Source: Otatea glauca (taxonomy: Eukaryota; Streptophyta; Magnoliopsida; Poales; Poaceae). From it: 64,000 nucleotides of DNA. The DNA lies in the NCBI GenBank assembly GCA_036346275.1, contig CM070722.1, positions 60,053,524 to 60,117,523 of the forward strand. The letters are read 5' to 3'. Positions 11,871 through 23,679 of the stretch are shown here, piece after piece. The notes below the pieces were generated by a model that searched no databases, was not told where the DNA came from, and saw nothing but the letters and a program-made list of their open reading frames with translations. The position numbers and the translations under genes are program-made. The first letter of the stretch is position 1. Each line of letters opens with the position of its first letter.

Positions 11871-12260
11871 GTAAATTGTAATACTAATAATAGAGAAACA
11901 AAACCTTAATTAAACGGGTTTTTTTCGCTTGTTCATTTGCTTTTGAAGTTTTCTGGCCTGCATGTGGCGCCATTTCGCCTCACATGCACCATGCATGGGA
12001 CCATCGTGTACGTTTGAATTGTTCTTTTTGAATTTTTTGGTTTATTCTTGTCTGTACATCTATTATAGCTAAAAGGTCCGTGTCTCTGTTCAGCGCTCAT
12101 TACTCTTGCAAGCCATTATAATTGGAACGATGATGAAGAATTTTGATTACTTTAAATCTTGTCTCAAGTTGTAATCAGTTGGGCTCTCCACGTTACGTGT
12201 ATAGCACTTGATTACGCGAGCACTTCATCCCTATCGGAATATTTTGCTCCATAGTAAAGC

Positions 12261-12285
12261 TATATATATATATATATATATATAT
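12261..12285. repeat. (TA)n microsatellite
   Basis: An uninterrupted TA run of about 12.5 units lies in A/T-rich intergenic DNA. Confidence 0.95.
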
Positions 12286-13145
12286 CCTTTTAAACACTAC
12301 AGAAAAATGGATAAAGATTTTTCTCTGCCTATGAGTTACACTTACATCTATAAAAAGAAAAATCCTGGCAACTGAAAAAGAAATGCTACGGCTACCGAAG
12401 TCGCAAAACCTCAAACCGAATTATTCACCCGCCCTGGGACCCACCTCAAAAGCCAGAATGATTTGGCGCCAGCCTGTCCACCCCACCGAGCGAGGAGGCT
12501 GCACGTGGGCCCCCGCATGTCATAGGCCGAGATGTAGACAGTAGACCCGTGGCTTCTCTGCGGACGAGAATGCCCTCGCGACCCTGCGGGGGCATAGAGC
12601 ACGGAGGGAGGGGTAGTTTGGTCATTTCGTCGTTGGGCGTGGCCTGAATACGCTTGATGCGTGCGCCTCTCTCCAACTCTGCAGCCGAGTGGTCCTGGTC
12701 GTGATTATTACTCGGTCGTCGACTCGCATCTTGGATTGAGTACAGTAGTAATAAAGATTGATTTGTTTTAAGTGCTTGCTTGGTTAGCTGTTCTCTTCTC
12801 GCCAGCGGCAGCTTCTGAATCGCTCTACCAACTGTACCATGGTGTTAATGCCACTTGGTCGCGACAAAGACATGTTAATGGACTCTGTTTTGGGGCGATT
12901 AAGCTTCCGTCCAAAGAAATCGAAAACTTAAGCTGACTCCTCGTGATTTCCACAGAAGGTTAAGCCTGATTTTGACAGGGAAACTTATGAAATCCATCTA
13001 AAAGCTAGCTTCTGGAGAAATATATGCTCCCGCAAAAAAATACTGTAATTATGGCAGTTTGTGTGTTTCTGTGTTTCGTATTATGGCAGTTTGAAATACT
13101 GTAATTTATTGATTTTGTAATAAAATCGAGCGATTCCTCGAAAAT

Positions 13146-13545
13146 TCACACTAGGCCCGCATGGCACTTAGGCATTGGGCCGGGCTTTTTTTTAGGCCGG
13201 GCTATGGCATGGCATGCACGGCACGGCACTGTTTCGTTCGGGCCGGGCTGGGTCAGACCTCGTGGTCGGGCACGACGGGCGAGACGGTATGGCACGTATT
13301 TATGAGTCGTGTTTGAGCTGACACGGCTCGTTTTTGGCCTACAGCAACGAGCAACCGGGAATGTAGAGGAGGCAGGGGAGGCGATCACGCTGTGGAGGCA
13401 ACGAGGTGGAGGTCGGGGCGGTCGAGGAGGCAATCGGGGCGAGAGAGGCGGCCAAAGGCGAAGGTGGAGGCCAAGGAGGTGGAGGGGGAGGCTAACGAGG
13501 GGGAGGGAGAGGTGGCTGGGGAGGAGAAGATGAAGGGAGAGACGG
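13146..13545. repeat. GGCCGGGC / GGCACG-rich low-complexity repeat
   Basis: The left part repeats GGGCCGGGC and GGCATGGCATGCACGGCACGGCAC; the right part is a purine-rich GAGG/GGCGG tract. GGCCGGGC/GGCACGGC arrays occur in grass DNA transposon remnants, but I could not find both termini or a target duplication, so the element class is open. Confidence 0.45.
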
Positions 13546-14060
13546 TTAGGGCAGGGAAGGCGGTAACTCTGTACATGTTTAAGAATAAACAAAAATTAAT
13601 TTCTTTTTTCATAATATTTGTGACTACTATCTTAGCTCCGTACGTCTTTGACTACTTTTCAATAAGAAACGGAGGGAGTGCCAATTTTCAGTAATTAAAC
13701 ATGCATGATGCAGCTAGCAAAGACTCATTCATACATCGCGCGACAGTATGCGATCGAAGTTACTTCCTCCTTTTCCATGATATTTTTCTGCCAACTCTAT
13801 GTTATTTTAAAACAAGGACGTAGGTATTTATTCAACAAAGAAAATCAAGAGCGTAGGTATTGGGTTTTCCACTCTTGTCCAGGCTCTTAAAGCTGCAAGA
13901 AAGAAGCTTAAAGCCCATTTGAAACACAGAAATTTCACATGTAAAGGTACAATTCAGTAGGATTTAGAAGAAAAAAAATTCTATTGTTCTAAACAGAACC
14001 TAAGTGGTTGAAGTTTTGCAGTAGCATGTAGCCTAATGCATGGTCCAATCTTGTTAGTTA

Positions 14061-14300
14061 CTAGGAACTTGGACGCGGCGTGCCACGCCGCGGGCACCGC
14101 TCTCCACACGAGAAAGTTGAGTTTTTTTTCGGAAAAAAGGCTTAAACGTAATGGTAAAAAAAAGCGTGAAAAAATGTATGTTTTTTTTTTGGAAGAAGGA
14201 TCCGTACGTGTTCTTTTTAACGACGGAAAAGGACCTAAACGTAATTTTGATTCTGGGAAAGGACCTAGCATAGCGTTAAAAACACATAAAGGACCAAAGT

Positions 14301-14378
<78 letters not shown>

Positions 14379-14643
14379 GGACCTATTTCGTAACGTAAAA
14401 GGAACTAGTCGTTTTTTTTTTTTTTGGAAAAGGACCAGCGCAAGCCTCAAAAACGCATAAAGGGCCAAAGCATAATATATATTCTTTTTTGGGAAGAAGG
14501 ATCTATTTGTAATTTTTTTTACGAACAAGGACCCGATTGTAATTCTATTTTTTAAAAAAGGACCTATCCGTAAATAAAAAAAGAACCCATCTGTGAATAT
14601 TTTCTCGGCTCGGCTCGCGAGCCGAGCGCCGAGCCGGCTCGGA
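14061..14643 (-). mobile_element. Helitron-like non-autonomous element, copy A
   Basis: Read on the minus strand, the element may start TCCGAGCCGGCTCGG after a host A (14644). It ends with a GC-rich hairpin (CGCGGCGTGGCACGCCGCG), nine bases, then CTAG followed by host T, which is the canonical Helitron 3' end. The interior is built of degenerate short units reading AAAGGACCTAAACGTAAT or a variant, separated by poly-T/A runs. Copy B at 61256-61719 has the same end structure in the other orientation. No Rep/helicase is encoded. The 3' end is better supported than the 5' end. Confidence 0.6.
14304..14373. repeat. (AT)n microsatellite inside Helitron-like copy A
   Basis: An uninterrupted AT run of about 70 bp expands the interior of copy A. 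Copy B lacks it, so the expansion came after the two copies separated. Confidence 0.95.
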
Positions 14644-14981
14644 TAACACGTGGCTATGCTACCCTTTCAAGGATTCTTCAAACTATAGTAGGGTTATAAT
14701 TCTCTTCTTGATTCTTGAACCTTCTTGGTATATATATAGGAGTATGCACAGTGATTGATCTGACATTACGAAAGCATTGGGACTTGGAAGTTGGAACATT
14801 GTATCAGGTGGCAGGTATTCGGTTGAGGCTGAAGAGGTTTAGAGAAAATCAGAAATTGGCATTTTGGCGTGGTTGTAATTGTAAGCATCTTTGGGCCAAA
14901 ACCAGCACAAAAAAAAAAAAGGAGAATTCTTTTTGTGGACCTTGTATGGTCCTGACGTAGGTCATTGGGCTAAGCTGCTAA

Positions 14982-15212
14982 GGGCCTGTTTGTTTCAGTT
15001 TTGGATTATCTAAAAGCTGATTCTGGATTGTGGTTTTAGAGAAGCTGATTCTCCAAAAGCTGTAATCCAAAAGCACATATGAAGTGGATTGTGGATTCTA
15101 GTGTATATGGGTGGACTGGATTGTGAGAATCGGATTCTAGAATCAGGCTGTTTGTTTCTGATTCTGCTTTTGGGATCAGAATCTAGAATCAAAAGCTAAA
15201 ACAAATAGGCCC
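14982..15212. mobile_element. PIF/Harbinger (Tourist-like) MITE
   Basis: The 231-bp element starts GGGCCTGTTTGTTT and ends AAACAAATAGGCCC. It is flanked by TAA at 14979-14981 and 15213-15215, the 3-bp duplication of this superfamily. The interior has repeated and inverted GATTCTAGAATC and AAAAGCTG words and no coding capacity. Confidence 0.9.
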
Positions 15213-15447
15213 TAAGTCTACTGGGAATTGGTCCATAGTGATCTAGGTGCATAGTGCACAAATAGTAAGAAACCTATTCGTCCTCTAAAAAAAAGTAATA
15301 TCCTAGTATCCCGAACAAAATCTTAGAACAAAACATCTGAAAATAACAATCCTATAACAGAAAAACTCTGGAAAAAAAAGTTCTCTAATCGCATCATGGT
15401 TTCAGGCGCAGCATCATGCACTCGTGTTAGCTCCAGTAGTCGCACTC

Positions 15448-16273
15448 GTGTGTGCGTGTGCGAGTCTTGAGTCGAGTCGAGCGAGGCGTGGCGATGCCGT
15501 CTTGTGTGTGAGCGATCCGGACGTGATGTCTTTGGCGAGAGCGGTTTGTTTTGCCGTTTGATGATTAATGTGGCGGTTTATGACCCGACCGCCGCCGCCG
15601 TCGATTACCGATGGCAGCGTGGTTGATCATTTGAGTCATAACGCCGCCGTCGATTACTAATGTGACGTCTTGATGCCGTTAGTTACTAGTAACGGACGTT
15701 TGATAACCTCTATTAATCGCCGTCGATTACTCTGCCGCAAGCCTATATAAGGAGGGTGTGCCTTTCTCCATCGAAGAACAATACTCCATCCATCCATAGT
15801 AGTTCTTTGCTTGTCTTTTGCATTCGACTCCGTTTTCTTGCGCGCACAAGTAGCGAGAGGAAGCGAGCCTCGGAACCTCGTCCTTCTTGAGATCTTGCTC
15901 GAGATAGAAGGCCGATAAGGTTTTGGGAGCGACCACGCGATCGCTCGAAAAGTGTTCTGAGCGCATCTTCTTTGCATCAACCGCTTCATCGCACCAAGGC
16001 TTCTTCGCGACAACTGTGATCGTCTACTTCGACCGTCATGGCGAGCGAGAATATTCACTGCGCTTTGTGCCAGCGGTGGCACCGGCTCAAGGGTATATTA
16101 TCTTATACCGTGTTTTAATCATGTTGGTTTCTTGTTCATTAGTCTTTGTGTATGAGATAGATAATTTGTTATCTAGTACCTTTGACTTTGAACTAAAATT
16201 GCGTCATTGTTTAATCATGATTTACATAATTCTGTGGATTAAAATATTGAGAAAGTTCCTAATATTTTCAACA
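15448..16273 (+). repeat. copia-A 5' LTR (truncated)
   Basis: It matches the 3' LTR from GTGTGTGCGTGT onward to the shared end CCTAATATTTTCAACA. A TATA box (TATATAA, 15744-15750) matches the one at 21226-21232. An ATG within the LTR (16038) begins a short first exon of gag that ends at a GGTATATT donor (16092/16093). Relative to the 3' LTR copy this exon has lost one base and so is out of frame. Confidence 0.85.
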
Positions 16274-16293
16274 ATCCAAAAACCTTATCTTAG

Positions 16294-17050
16294 GAATTTT
16301 ACAACTACTGGTTTTGCTGCCGCACTTAAGCCAACTATATTTGACGGCGCAAATTACAAGCGTTGGCGCGCCAAGATGATTTTATGGTTGACTGCCATGA
16401 ACGTGTATCACGTTGCGCAAGGCAAGCCACGACTGAGTGGGCTCTCTCCTGAGCAGGAGAGTGCTTTCACGGCTGCGGATAACTTGTTTAGAGGCGCCGT
16501 GATTAGTGTTCTTGGAGAAAATCTTGTTGATGTGTATATGATTTTGCCAAGTGGTAAAGAAATGTGGGATGCACTTGAGGCAAAATTCGGAGTCTCTGAC
16601 GCGGGCAGTGAACTCTATGTCATGGAGCAGTTTCATGACTACAAGATGGTTGATGACCACTCTGTAGTAGAACAGGCTCATGAGGTTCAAGCTTTTGCGA
16701 AAGAACTTGAGAATTTTACATGTGCATTACCCGATAAGTTTGTGGCGGGATGCATCATTGCGAGGCTGCCACCTTCTTGGAGAGATTTTGCCACTACTCT
16801 AAAACACAAGAGACAAGAGTTCAGCGTTGCTGGTCTCATTGGGTCTCTAAATATTGAGGAGAAAGCGAGGGCAAAAGATATACGTGGGAAAGAAAGTTCT
16901 AGTGCCAATGTGGTACAAAAGAAAATCTTTCAATTCAACAAGAAGAATAAAAATAAGTCTGAAAAGCCTGAGAACAAGAACAAGGCCGCTCAAACTACTA
17001 GCTTCAAGAAGAAGAAGAATAAAGGAAAGGAAAGCGCTTTGTCTATAATA
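16294..17050 (+). pseudogene. copia-A gag
   Basis: The open stretch reads NFTTTGFAAALKPTIFDG, YKRWRAKMILWLTAMN and LPPSWRDFATTLKHKR, a plant copia Gag (UBN2-type) followed by a Lys-rich tail. The capsid-like frame is intact, but the nucleocapsid zinc knuckle is destroyed near 17037-17080: the first cysteines are followed by TAA and TAG, and only CDHWAKDC-like residues remain. Sequence before 16294 (AACCTTATCTTAG) is a good splice acceptor, consistent with a first exon inside the LTR. The open frame extends back to 15923, but that part is LTR and intron sequence. Confidence 0.85.
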
Positions 17051-17115
17051 GTGCGATCATTGGGCAAAGGATTGCCACGATCGCAAAGACAATAAGCGAA
17101 AAAAGTGCGCTAGCG

Positions 17116-17751
17116 TTGTTATTGGCAATCTCGAGGAGGAACATCCGGGTATGTTTCAATACCTACCGTTCTATCGTATGTCGTTCTTTGATTGGTGGAT
17201 TGACACGGGGCCAATATACATGTTTGTCTTGTGGATCCTTATTCTCTTCTTATCAGGTCGCAGGGGCTACCTCCGTGTTGGTGGGGAATGGGTCGCAGGC
17301 ATTTGTACGTGGAGTCGGCACAATTGACTTGAAGTTTACTTCAGGAAAAGTCGTGCGACTGAGGAACGTGCATCACGTGCCCGTGATAAATAAAAACCTT
17401 GTCAACGGGTCTCTATTGTGTAGAGATGGTTTTAAGCTAGTTTTTGAATCCAATAAATGTGTTGTTTCTAAAATTGGAACTTTTATTGGAAAAGGCTATG
17501 AGAGCGGAGGCTTGTTCCGCTTGTCTTTGACGGACATGAATAAAATTGTGAATCATGTTTGTTATCATGAGACTGATATTTGGCATTCACGACTTTGTCA
17601 TATTAATCTTGGTTGCATGATGCGGTTAGCCAGTATGAATTTAATCCCAAAATTTACCCAAGTCAAAGGTTCTAAGTGTCAAGTGTGTGTGCAATCTAAG
17701 CAACCTCATAAGCCTCACAAGGCGGTGAGGCGAGAAATTTGGCACCATTAG
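17116..17751 (+). pseudogene. copia-A protease and GAG-pre-integrase region
   Basis: The aspartic protease signature IDTG is readable at 17199-17210, but in a different frame from the following SYQVAGATSVLVGNGSQAF segment, so the protease is frameshifted. The pre-integrase motif WHSRLCHINLGCMMRL follows, with the CQVCVQSKQ zinc-finger remnant of the integrase N-terminus at about 17680. It cannot yield a functional polyprotein as it stands. Confidence 0.85.
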
Positions 17752-17754
17752 AAC

Positions 17755-18677
17755 TAGTTCATACCGATTTATGCGAGATGAGCGGGAGTTGACAAAGGGT
17801 GGTAAGAGGTATTTCATGACTTTGATTGATGATTCTACTAGATATTGCTATGTGTATTTATTAAAGTCAAAAGATGAGGCTTTTCACTATTTTAAGATAT
17901 ATAAAGCTGAAGCTGAGAACCAACTTGAGAGAAAAATCAAACGGGTTAGGTCGGATCGTGGTGGAGAATACTTTTCTAATAAGTTTAATTTATTCTGTGA
18001 GGAACATGGAATAATCCATGAGAGGGCGCCTCCTATTCGCCCCAATCAAGCGGGGTTAAGAAAGAAAGAACCGTACTCTAAGCGAGATGGTTAACGTCAT
18101 GTTAGAAACAGTGGGACTTTCCAAGGAATGGTGGGGTGAGGCTATATTGATCGCTTGTCATGTCCTAAGCAGGGTTCCTACAAAGAATAAAGAAATCACA
18201 CCATTCGAGGAATGGGAGAGGAAAAGATTAAATTTCTCTTATTTACGTACTTGGGGCTGTTTGGCTAAAGTGAATGTGCCTATCCCAAAGAAGCGTAAAC
18301 TTGGACAAAAAACTGTTGATTGTGTCTTCATTGGTTATGCTTTTCACAGCGTTGGATATATATTCTTAATAGTGAAATCTGGAGTACCTGATATGAATGA
18401 AGGTACAATTTTTGAGTCCAATGATGCCACATTCATTGAGGACTTATTTCCTATGAAAGAGACACTTAGCTCATCTGGCCAAGAATCTATCTTCTCTCCT
18501 AAACCTTCCACTCCTATACAAATTGAACCTATTTTTGAGGAAAATCCAATAGATGAGGACAATGAAGTAACTCGTAAGAGTAAGAGACTAAAGACTACAA
18601 AGTCTTTTGGTGATGACTTCATTGTATATCTAGTGGATGATACTCCAAGAACCATTGAGGAGGCTTATTCATCGTAG
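17755..18677 (+). pseudogene. copia-A integrase
   Basis: The integrase core reads FMTLIDDSTRYCYVYLLKSK and VRSDRGGEYFSNKF. The segment that should hold the catalytic glutamate region (family pattern around NGVAERKNRTL) is corrupted by a deletion near 18050, where the frame shifts to KKEPYSKRDG. The C-terminal part (EWWGEAILIACHVLSRVP, WGCLAKVNVP) is intact in the next frame (18087-18677) and ends before an acidic linker. Confidence 0.85.
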
Positions 18678-18689
18678 GACGCTGACTAT

Positions 18690-20177
18690 TGAAAGGAAGC
18701 GGTCCAGAGTGAGATGAATTCCATCTTGAGCAATGGAACTTGGGAAGTTGTTGAACCATATGGGTGTAAATCTGTAGGATGTAAGTGGGTGTTCAAGAAA
18801 AAGCTGAAGCCTGATGGTACGATTGAAAAATACAAGTCAAGGCTTGTGGCCAAGGGTTATACCCAGAAAAAAGGCGAGGATTTCTTTGATACTTACTCAC
18901 CTGTTGCTAGATTGACCACTATTAGAGTACTACTGTCTTTGGCTGTCTCCTACGGTCTGATCATTCATCAGATGGATGTAAAGACTGCTTTCCTTAATGG
19001 AGAGTTGGAAGAGGAAATCTATATGGATCAGCCTGATGGATTTGTAGTAAAGGGTCATGAAGGAAAAGTGTGTAGGTTGTTGAAGTCTTTGTATGGCCTT
19101 AAGCAAGCTCCTAGCGATGTACGAGAAGTTCGACAGAACTTTAACATCTCACGGCTTTGTTGTGAATGAAGGCGACAAATGTGTGTATTACCGCTATGGT
19201 GGGGGTGAAGGAGTAATTATGTGTCGTATGTTGATGACATACTGATCTTTGGGACGAACCTTAATGTGATTAAGGAAGTCAAGGACTTCTTGTCCAAAAC
19301 TTTGAAATGAAAGATTTGGGAGTAGCGGATGTCATCTTAAACATTAAATTGTTAAGAGAAGGTGACGGTGGGATTACTCTTGAACAGTCCCATTATGTGG
19401 AAAAGGTGTTGAGTCGTTTTGGCTATAGCGATTGCAAACCTGCTCCAACGCCGTATGATCCAAGTGTGCTATTACGAAAGAACCAACGAATAGCAAATGA
19501 TCAATTGAGATATTCCCAAATCATTGGTTCATTGATGTATTTAGCTAGTGCAACAAGGCCTGATATCTCGTTTGCTGTGAGCAAACTAAGCCGGTTTGTT
19601 TCAAACCCGGGAGATAATCATTGGCATGCTCTTGAGAGAGTAATGTGCTATCTAAAAGGAACATCAAGTTATGGAATTCACTACACCGGGTACCCTAGGG
19701 TACTTGAGGGTTATAGTGATTCAAACTGGATATCTGATGCTAATGAAATAAAAGCCACAAGTGGATATGTGTTCACATTGGGTGGTGAAGCTGTTTCCTG
19801 GAAGTCTTGCAAGCAGACCATCTTAACGAGGTCTGCAATGGAAGCAGAACTCACAGCATTAGATACCGTTTCTGTGGAAGCCGACTGGCTGCGTGAACTT
19901 GTGAAGGACTTACCGGTGGTTGAGAAATCGGTGCCTGCTATTCTTTTGAACTGTGACAATCAGACGGTGATTGTCAAGGTGAACAGTTCTAAGGATAACA
20001 TGAAGTCACCAAGGCACGTTAAGAGGCGGTTGAAGTGCATCGGAAAATGAGAAACTCGGAGTTATAGCGTTGGACTATGTCCAGACGGCTAAAAACTTGG
20101 CAGATCCTTTTACAAAGGGACTATCACGCAATGTGATAGATGAAGCATCGAGGGAGATGAGCTTGAGACCCACATAA
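18690..20177 (+). pseudogene. copia-A reverse transcriptase and RNase H
   Basis: The RT begins with NSILSNGTWEVV and continues through CKWVFKKKLKPDGTIEKYKS and HQMDVKTAFLNGELEEEIYM to KSLYGLKQAP. Frameshifts at about 19120 and 19200 interrupt the catalytic YVDD segment (visible in DNA at about 19224). The frame resumes at 19307 (MKDLGVADVILNIKLL) and runs through the RNase H region (YSDSNWISDANEIKATSGYV) to about 20050. After one more shift the tail (LADPFTKGLS) ends at TAA 20175-20177. Confidence 0.88.
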
Positions 20178-20723
20178 AGTCATATCTTAGTGGTAACTCA
20201 TTCTATTTGATCGGAGATCCCGTGAATTAGGATGTTGAGACAAGCTAGTGACTGGCTGAGAGGAGAGTACTTCTGTACTTAGCCCACTCCGTTTGAGATG
20301 CAATAACTCTCCTATTCTGTATGGCAGGTTGGTTATACCTTAATGTATTCCGAGTGGCTTTGATAAGCAAGGATGTTGTCCTACAGAACATTTTATGAGG
20401 AATACACCTATATGAGTTCGACTACTAGTCACAGTCTATGAGATTGGGTGATCTCTAGAGGCTCATGAAAGGCTAATGAGTATGACTTATAAGCTCCAAA
20501 CCGAGGGGATGCATTTAGCAGCCTAGTATCAGTAAAGGACTTTGGTGAAACTTGTTCGTACAAAACTGTCAATTCAAGGCATAGTCCATTGTTCAGTTGT
20601 GGATGAGTGTAACCTTTGTTCTAGGTGGAAGTTTAACTTAACAGTCTCCATCGAAAAACTGGTATATCAAACTACATTGGAACTGAGAGTATTTCAAATG
20701 TGACTTTGAAATTTGGTGGGGAT

Positions 20724-21759
20724 TGTTAGATTATTATGGGGTTAGCCCATAATTAATTTAATAGAAATTCCAAAAGGCCCATTAGAATAATAGGAGTCAT
20801 GAAATTGGTTTAGTACCATATGGGTAATTGAGAGAAGGTTTGACCAACTTAAATAGTTGAGTTGTGTGTCTCTCATTAGCAAGGTGGAAAAGGGTAAGGT
20901 TGTGCACACGCAGCACGCGCCGAGCGAGCCGAGCCGAGCCGTGGCGTGGCGTGGTGTGTGCGTGTCGCGAGTCGCGAGTCTTGAGTCGAGGCGTGGCGTG
21001 GCGTGGCGTGCCGTCGCGCGGCGCTGAGCGATCCGGACGTGATGTCTTTGGCGAGAGCGCGATTTATGACCCGATGCCGCCGTCGATTACGATGGCGAGC
21101 GTGGTTGATGGTCGGGTCATAACGCCGCCGTCGATTACTAATAACGGACGTCTTGATGGAGTCGATTACTAATGTGACGCTTTGATGGCCTCCTATTAAT
21201 CGCCGTCGATTACTCGCCACAAGCCTATATAAGGAGGTTGTGCCTTTCTCCATCTGAAGAACAATACTCCATCCATCCATAGTAGTTGCTGCTGTGTTTT
21301 GCATTCCCGACTCCATTTTCTTGCGCGCACAAGTAGCAGAGGGAGCAGGCCTCCGGAACCTCGTCCTTCTTGAGATCTTGCTCGAGATAGAAGGCCGATA
21401 AGGTTTTGGGAGCGACCACGCGATCGCTCGAAAAGTGTTCTGAAGCGCATCGCCTTTGCATCAACCGCTTCACTGCACCAAAGCTTCACTGCGACAACCT
21501 GTGATCGTCTACTTCGACCGTCATGGCGAACGAGAATGTTCTGCCTGCGCCTGTGCTAACGGTGGCACCGGCTCAAGGGTAAATTATCTTATACCGTGTT
21601 TTAATCATGTTGGTTTCTTGTTTATTAGTCTTTGCGTATGAGATAGATAATTTGTTATCTAGTACCTTTGACTTTGAACTAAAATTGCGTCATTGTTTAA
21701 TCATGATTTACATAATTCTGTGGATTAAAATATTGAGAAAATTCCTAATATTTCCAACA
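20724..21759 (+). repeat. copia-A 3' LTR (complete, 1036 bp)
   Basis: It starts TGTTAGATTATTATGG directly after the polypurine tract and ends AATATTTCCAACA. TATA box at 21226-21232. An intact LTR-encoded first exon (21523-21578) begins MANENVLPAPVLTVAPAQ and ends at a GGGTAAAT donor. This shows the ancestral gag start lay inside the LTR and was spliced over the LTR/internal border. Confidence 0.9.
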
Positions 21760-22475
21760 AAGACAAGTCCTGAATGACGCTGTGGCAGCCTAGCAGGTGG
21801 GGTCTGGGCTCTGGCTCACCTTTGCACAAGCAGAGGAGCCGAGAAGCAACTATTCCCTGCTGCCATCAGAATGCTGAGAATCCTCGCAACGCATGAATCT
21901 GCCCCATTATCGAGAGAGAGAGAAGTGCGATCGAAGTAATAATCTGTGTCAAATAACTGGTTTTTAGTTTAATTTTTTTTATCTAAAGCTAAATCTATTT
22001 ATAAAAAGAAACAAACACTTTTGAAAAACAGTTTTTAAAATAGCTAGCTATAAGCCTATTTTTACGTTATCCAAACCGTGCCCAAGGAGGCCGTAGACGC
22101 CAGATGAATGCTACGAGCTGAGGCCCGCCTCACCTGGTGCCTGGTGGGCAGAGCACGCGAGGCTTCCGTGTCATGCGATCGCGTGGTGCATTCCATTCCT
22201 TCCCTAGCCAACCAACTGCCGAATCGGCTTCTTCGCTTCCTTTCTCTTCTTGGTTTCCTCGCCAAGGCTCCACCCCAGCAAGCCCCACGTCGCGCCCTTC
22301 TTCTTCCTTTTTCAACTTCCACCTTCCTCTTTCCTTCCCAGTCAACTCAGCATGCCATCACTGTCCCTCCTTCATCCAAAACATCTATCTCATACTCGAC
22401 ATATAGCAAAGTCCTTTCTACTATAAAGATTGAACTTGCACTATGCTTCCCAAAGATTAAACACTTATTCGAACA
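21760..22475. other. Intergenic stretch, no gene recognised
   Basis: The stretch mixes an A/T-rich part (21950-22080) with C-rich sequence at 22110-22340 that gives several short overlapping ORFs without a domain. It may be worn MITE or promoter DNA. I see no exon boundaries I would defend. Confidence 0.4.
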
Positions 22476-23474
22476 GGTGTTCAAAAAAGCGCTCAGCGGC
22501 TGGCCTCTGCCTCGCTGGGGCACGAAATAGTGCCCTAGGCGGAGGGGTAGCCTAGGCAGTGGTTGGCGGCGCTAGGCGGGCGCACAGGCAGGAGTAGGCG
22601 AAGGTCGGCGGCGAAAAAGCGGAGGAAAGACGACAACGGAGCTCGGGTGAGATAAAAGGGGAAAACGAGTTGGGGAGAGAGGGAAGGCTAGGTTACATGG
22701 CTGATCTGGTGCGACCGTGCGAGCGTCGATCCTCTATGTCGCTGGATCTCCTCAGTCATCAGAGATCCTCTTCCCCGCCGCCGATGCCCGAGCTCCTCCC
22801 CGCCTCCCGCGCCCGAGATCCTCCCCACCTCCTCGCCTCCCGCGCCGTCAGCACCTGAGATCCTCCCGCGTCGCCAGCACCCGAGGTCGTCCTTCCGCAC
22901 CAACGCCGAGCTCGTCTTCCCCTCCTCCACGCCAAGCTTGTCTTCCTTGCCAGCGCAAGCTCTTCCTTCCGCGCCGGAAGGACCCGCCAGCGCCCGAGCT
23001 CTCAAGTGAAATATCGGTATCAGGATGAAATAAAGGAGGTTTTGGCATAGTAGCTCAAGTCATGTTAGGAAGTTTTGTCCAATCTTGCTAATGATGATTA
23101 TCCAGTATAATTTGTATAAACATAAAGCAGTGATCATTCTTGGGTCTTGGCAAAACCAGAATTAAATGCCTTGAGCTACTAAAGATGGTGTTAAGTTGCT
23201 TGATAAGTTGGTATAAACCAAATAAAGATGCTTTAAGTGTTTTTCACTTTTTTTTGTAGAATTTAGTTATGTGTGGGACTATATTTTGTGACTATATTAT
23301 GTGAGAAACTTAGTTTTGTGACTATGTTATGTATGAGACTTAGTTTTGTGACTATGTTATGTGTGGAACTATATTTTGTGACTATATTTTATTTTTCATG
23401 TGTGTCTTTCACTCTTTTGTTTCGCTATAACCTGCAGTTTTGCGTCTATCGCCAAGCGTTTTTTTGAACCTTGG
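22476..23474. mobile_element. hAT-like non-autonomous element
   Basis: The left end has GTTCAAAAAAGCGCTCAGCG and the right end CGCCAAGCGTTTTTTTGAAC, an imperfect inverted pair. Candidate 8-bp flanks are TTCGAACA (22468-22475) and TCTGAACA (23475-23482), matching at 6 of 8 positions. The interior has a GCGGCGCTAGGCGGGCG block, a GC-rich segment of C-rich ORFs (22670-23030) and a 33-bp tandem repeat. No transposase is readable. Exact ends are uncertain by a few bases. Confidence 0.5.
23268..23395 (+). repeat. 33-bp tandem repeat, about four units
   Basis: Units of the form GTGACTATRTTATGTG followed by RRACTTAGTTTT repeat with a 33-bp period. Because 33 is a multiple of three, the plus frame reads an 11-residue repeat (LSFVTMLCMRL and variants). 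This is an in-frame consequence of the period, not evidence of a gene. Confidence 0.75.
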
Positions 23475-23679
23475 TCTGAACAATGCAGACTTGTGGTGTG
23501 CACGGGACGATGCAACAAGAAAATCCTAGGATGCATCATACTCCTTTGTTAGATCGAATCCATCAAACTTATTTTACTTACCCATCGACGATTTGATAAA
23601 TTATAACGAGAAACCAACCGTTGCTTGGGTGCCCATTGCCTGACCGTCTCGGTGGGCTGGGAACGGTCGGTTTCCTTGA

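Larger units (their letters stand above)
11871..14060. other. Intergenic stretch with simple repeats, no gene
   Basis: A block at about 12420-12700 is GC-rich and promoter-like (CCCTGGGACCCACC), but I find no exon next to it. Around 13675 ACGGAGGGAGTG, and near 13765 ACTTCCTCCTTTTCC, look like worn Stowaway/mariner MITE ends. ORFs on both strands at 13146-13612 arise from a low-complexity G-rich repeat. Confidence 0.5.
15448..21759 (+). mobile_element. Ty1/copia retrotransposon, copia-A (decayed, 5' truncated)
   Basis: Order: truncated 5' LTR (15448-16273), gag, protease, GAG-pre-integrase, integrase, RT, RNase H, a 550-bp untranslated stretch, a polypurine tract (TTTGGTGGGGAT) and a 3' LTR (20724-21759). 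Integrase before RT is the copia order. The 5' LTR lacks about its first 200 bp, so no flanking target duplication can be checked. Pol is broken by several frameshifts and stops, so the copy is not autonomous. The two LTRs are alike by eye but differ by small indels, which suggests an insertion that is not recent. Confidence 0.93.

Noticed and set aside
15923..16293. Upstream 120 codons of a 390-codon ORF
   Set aside because: This part is LTR and intron sequence read through by chance; only the portion after 16294 is gag.
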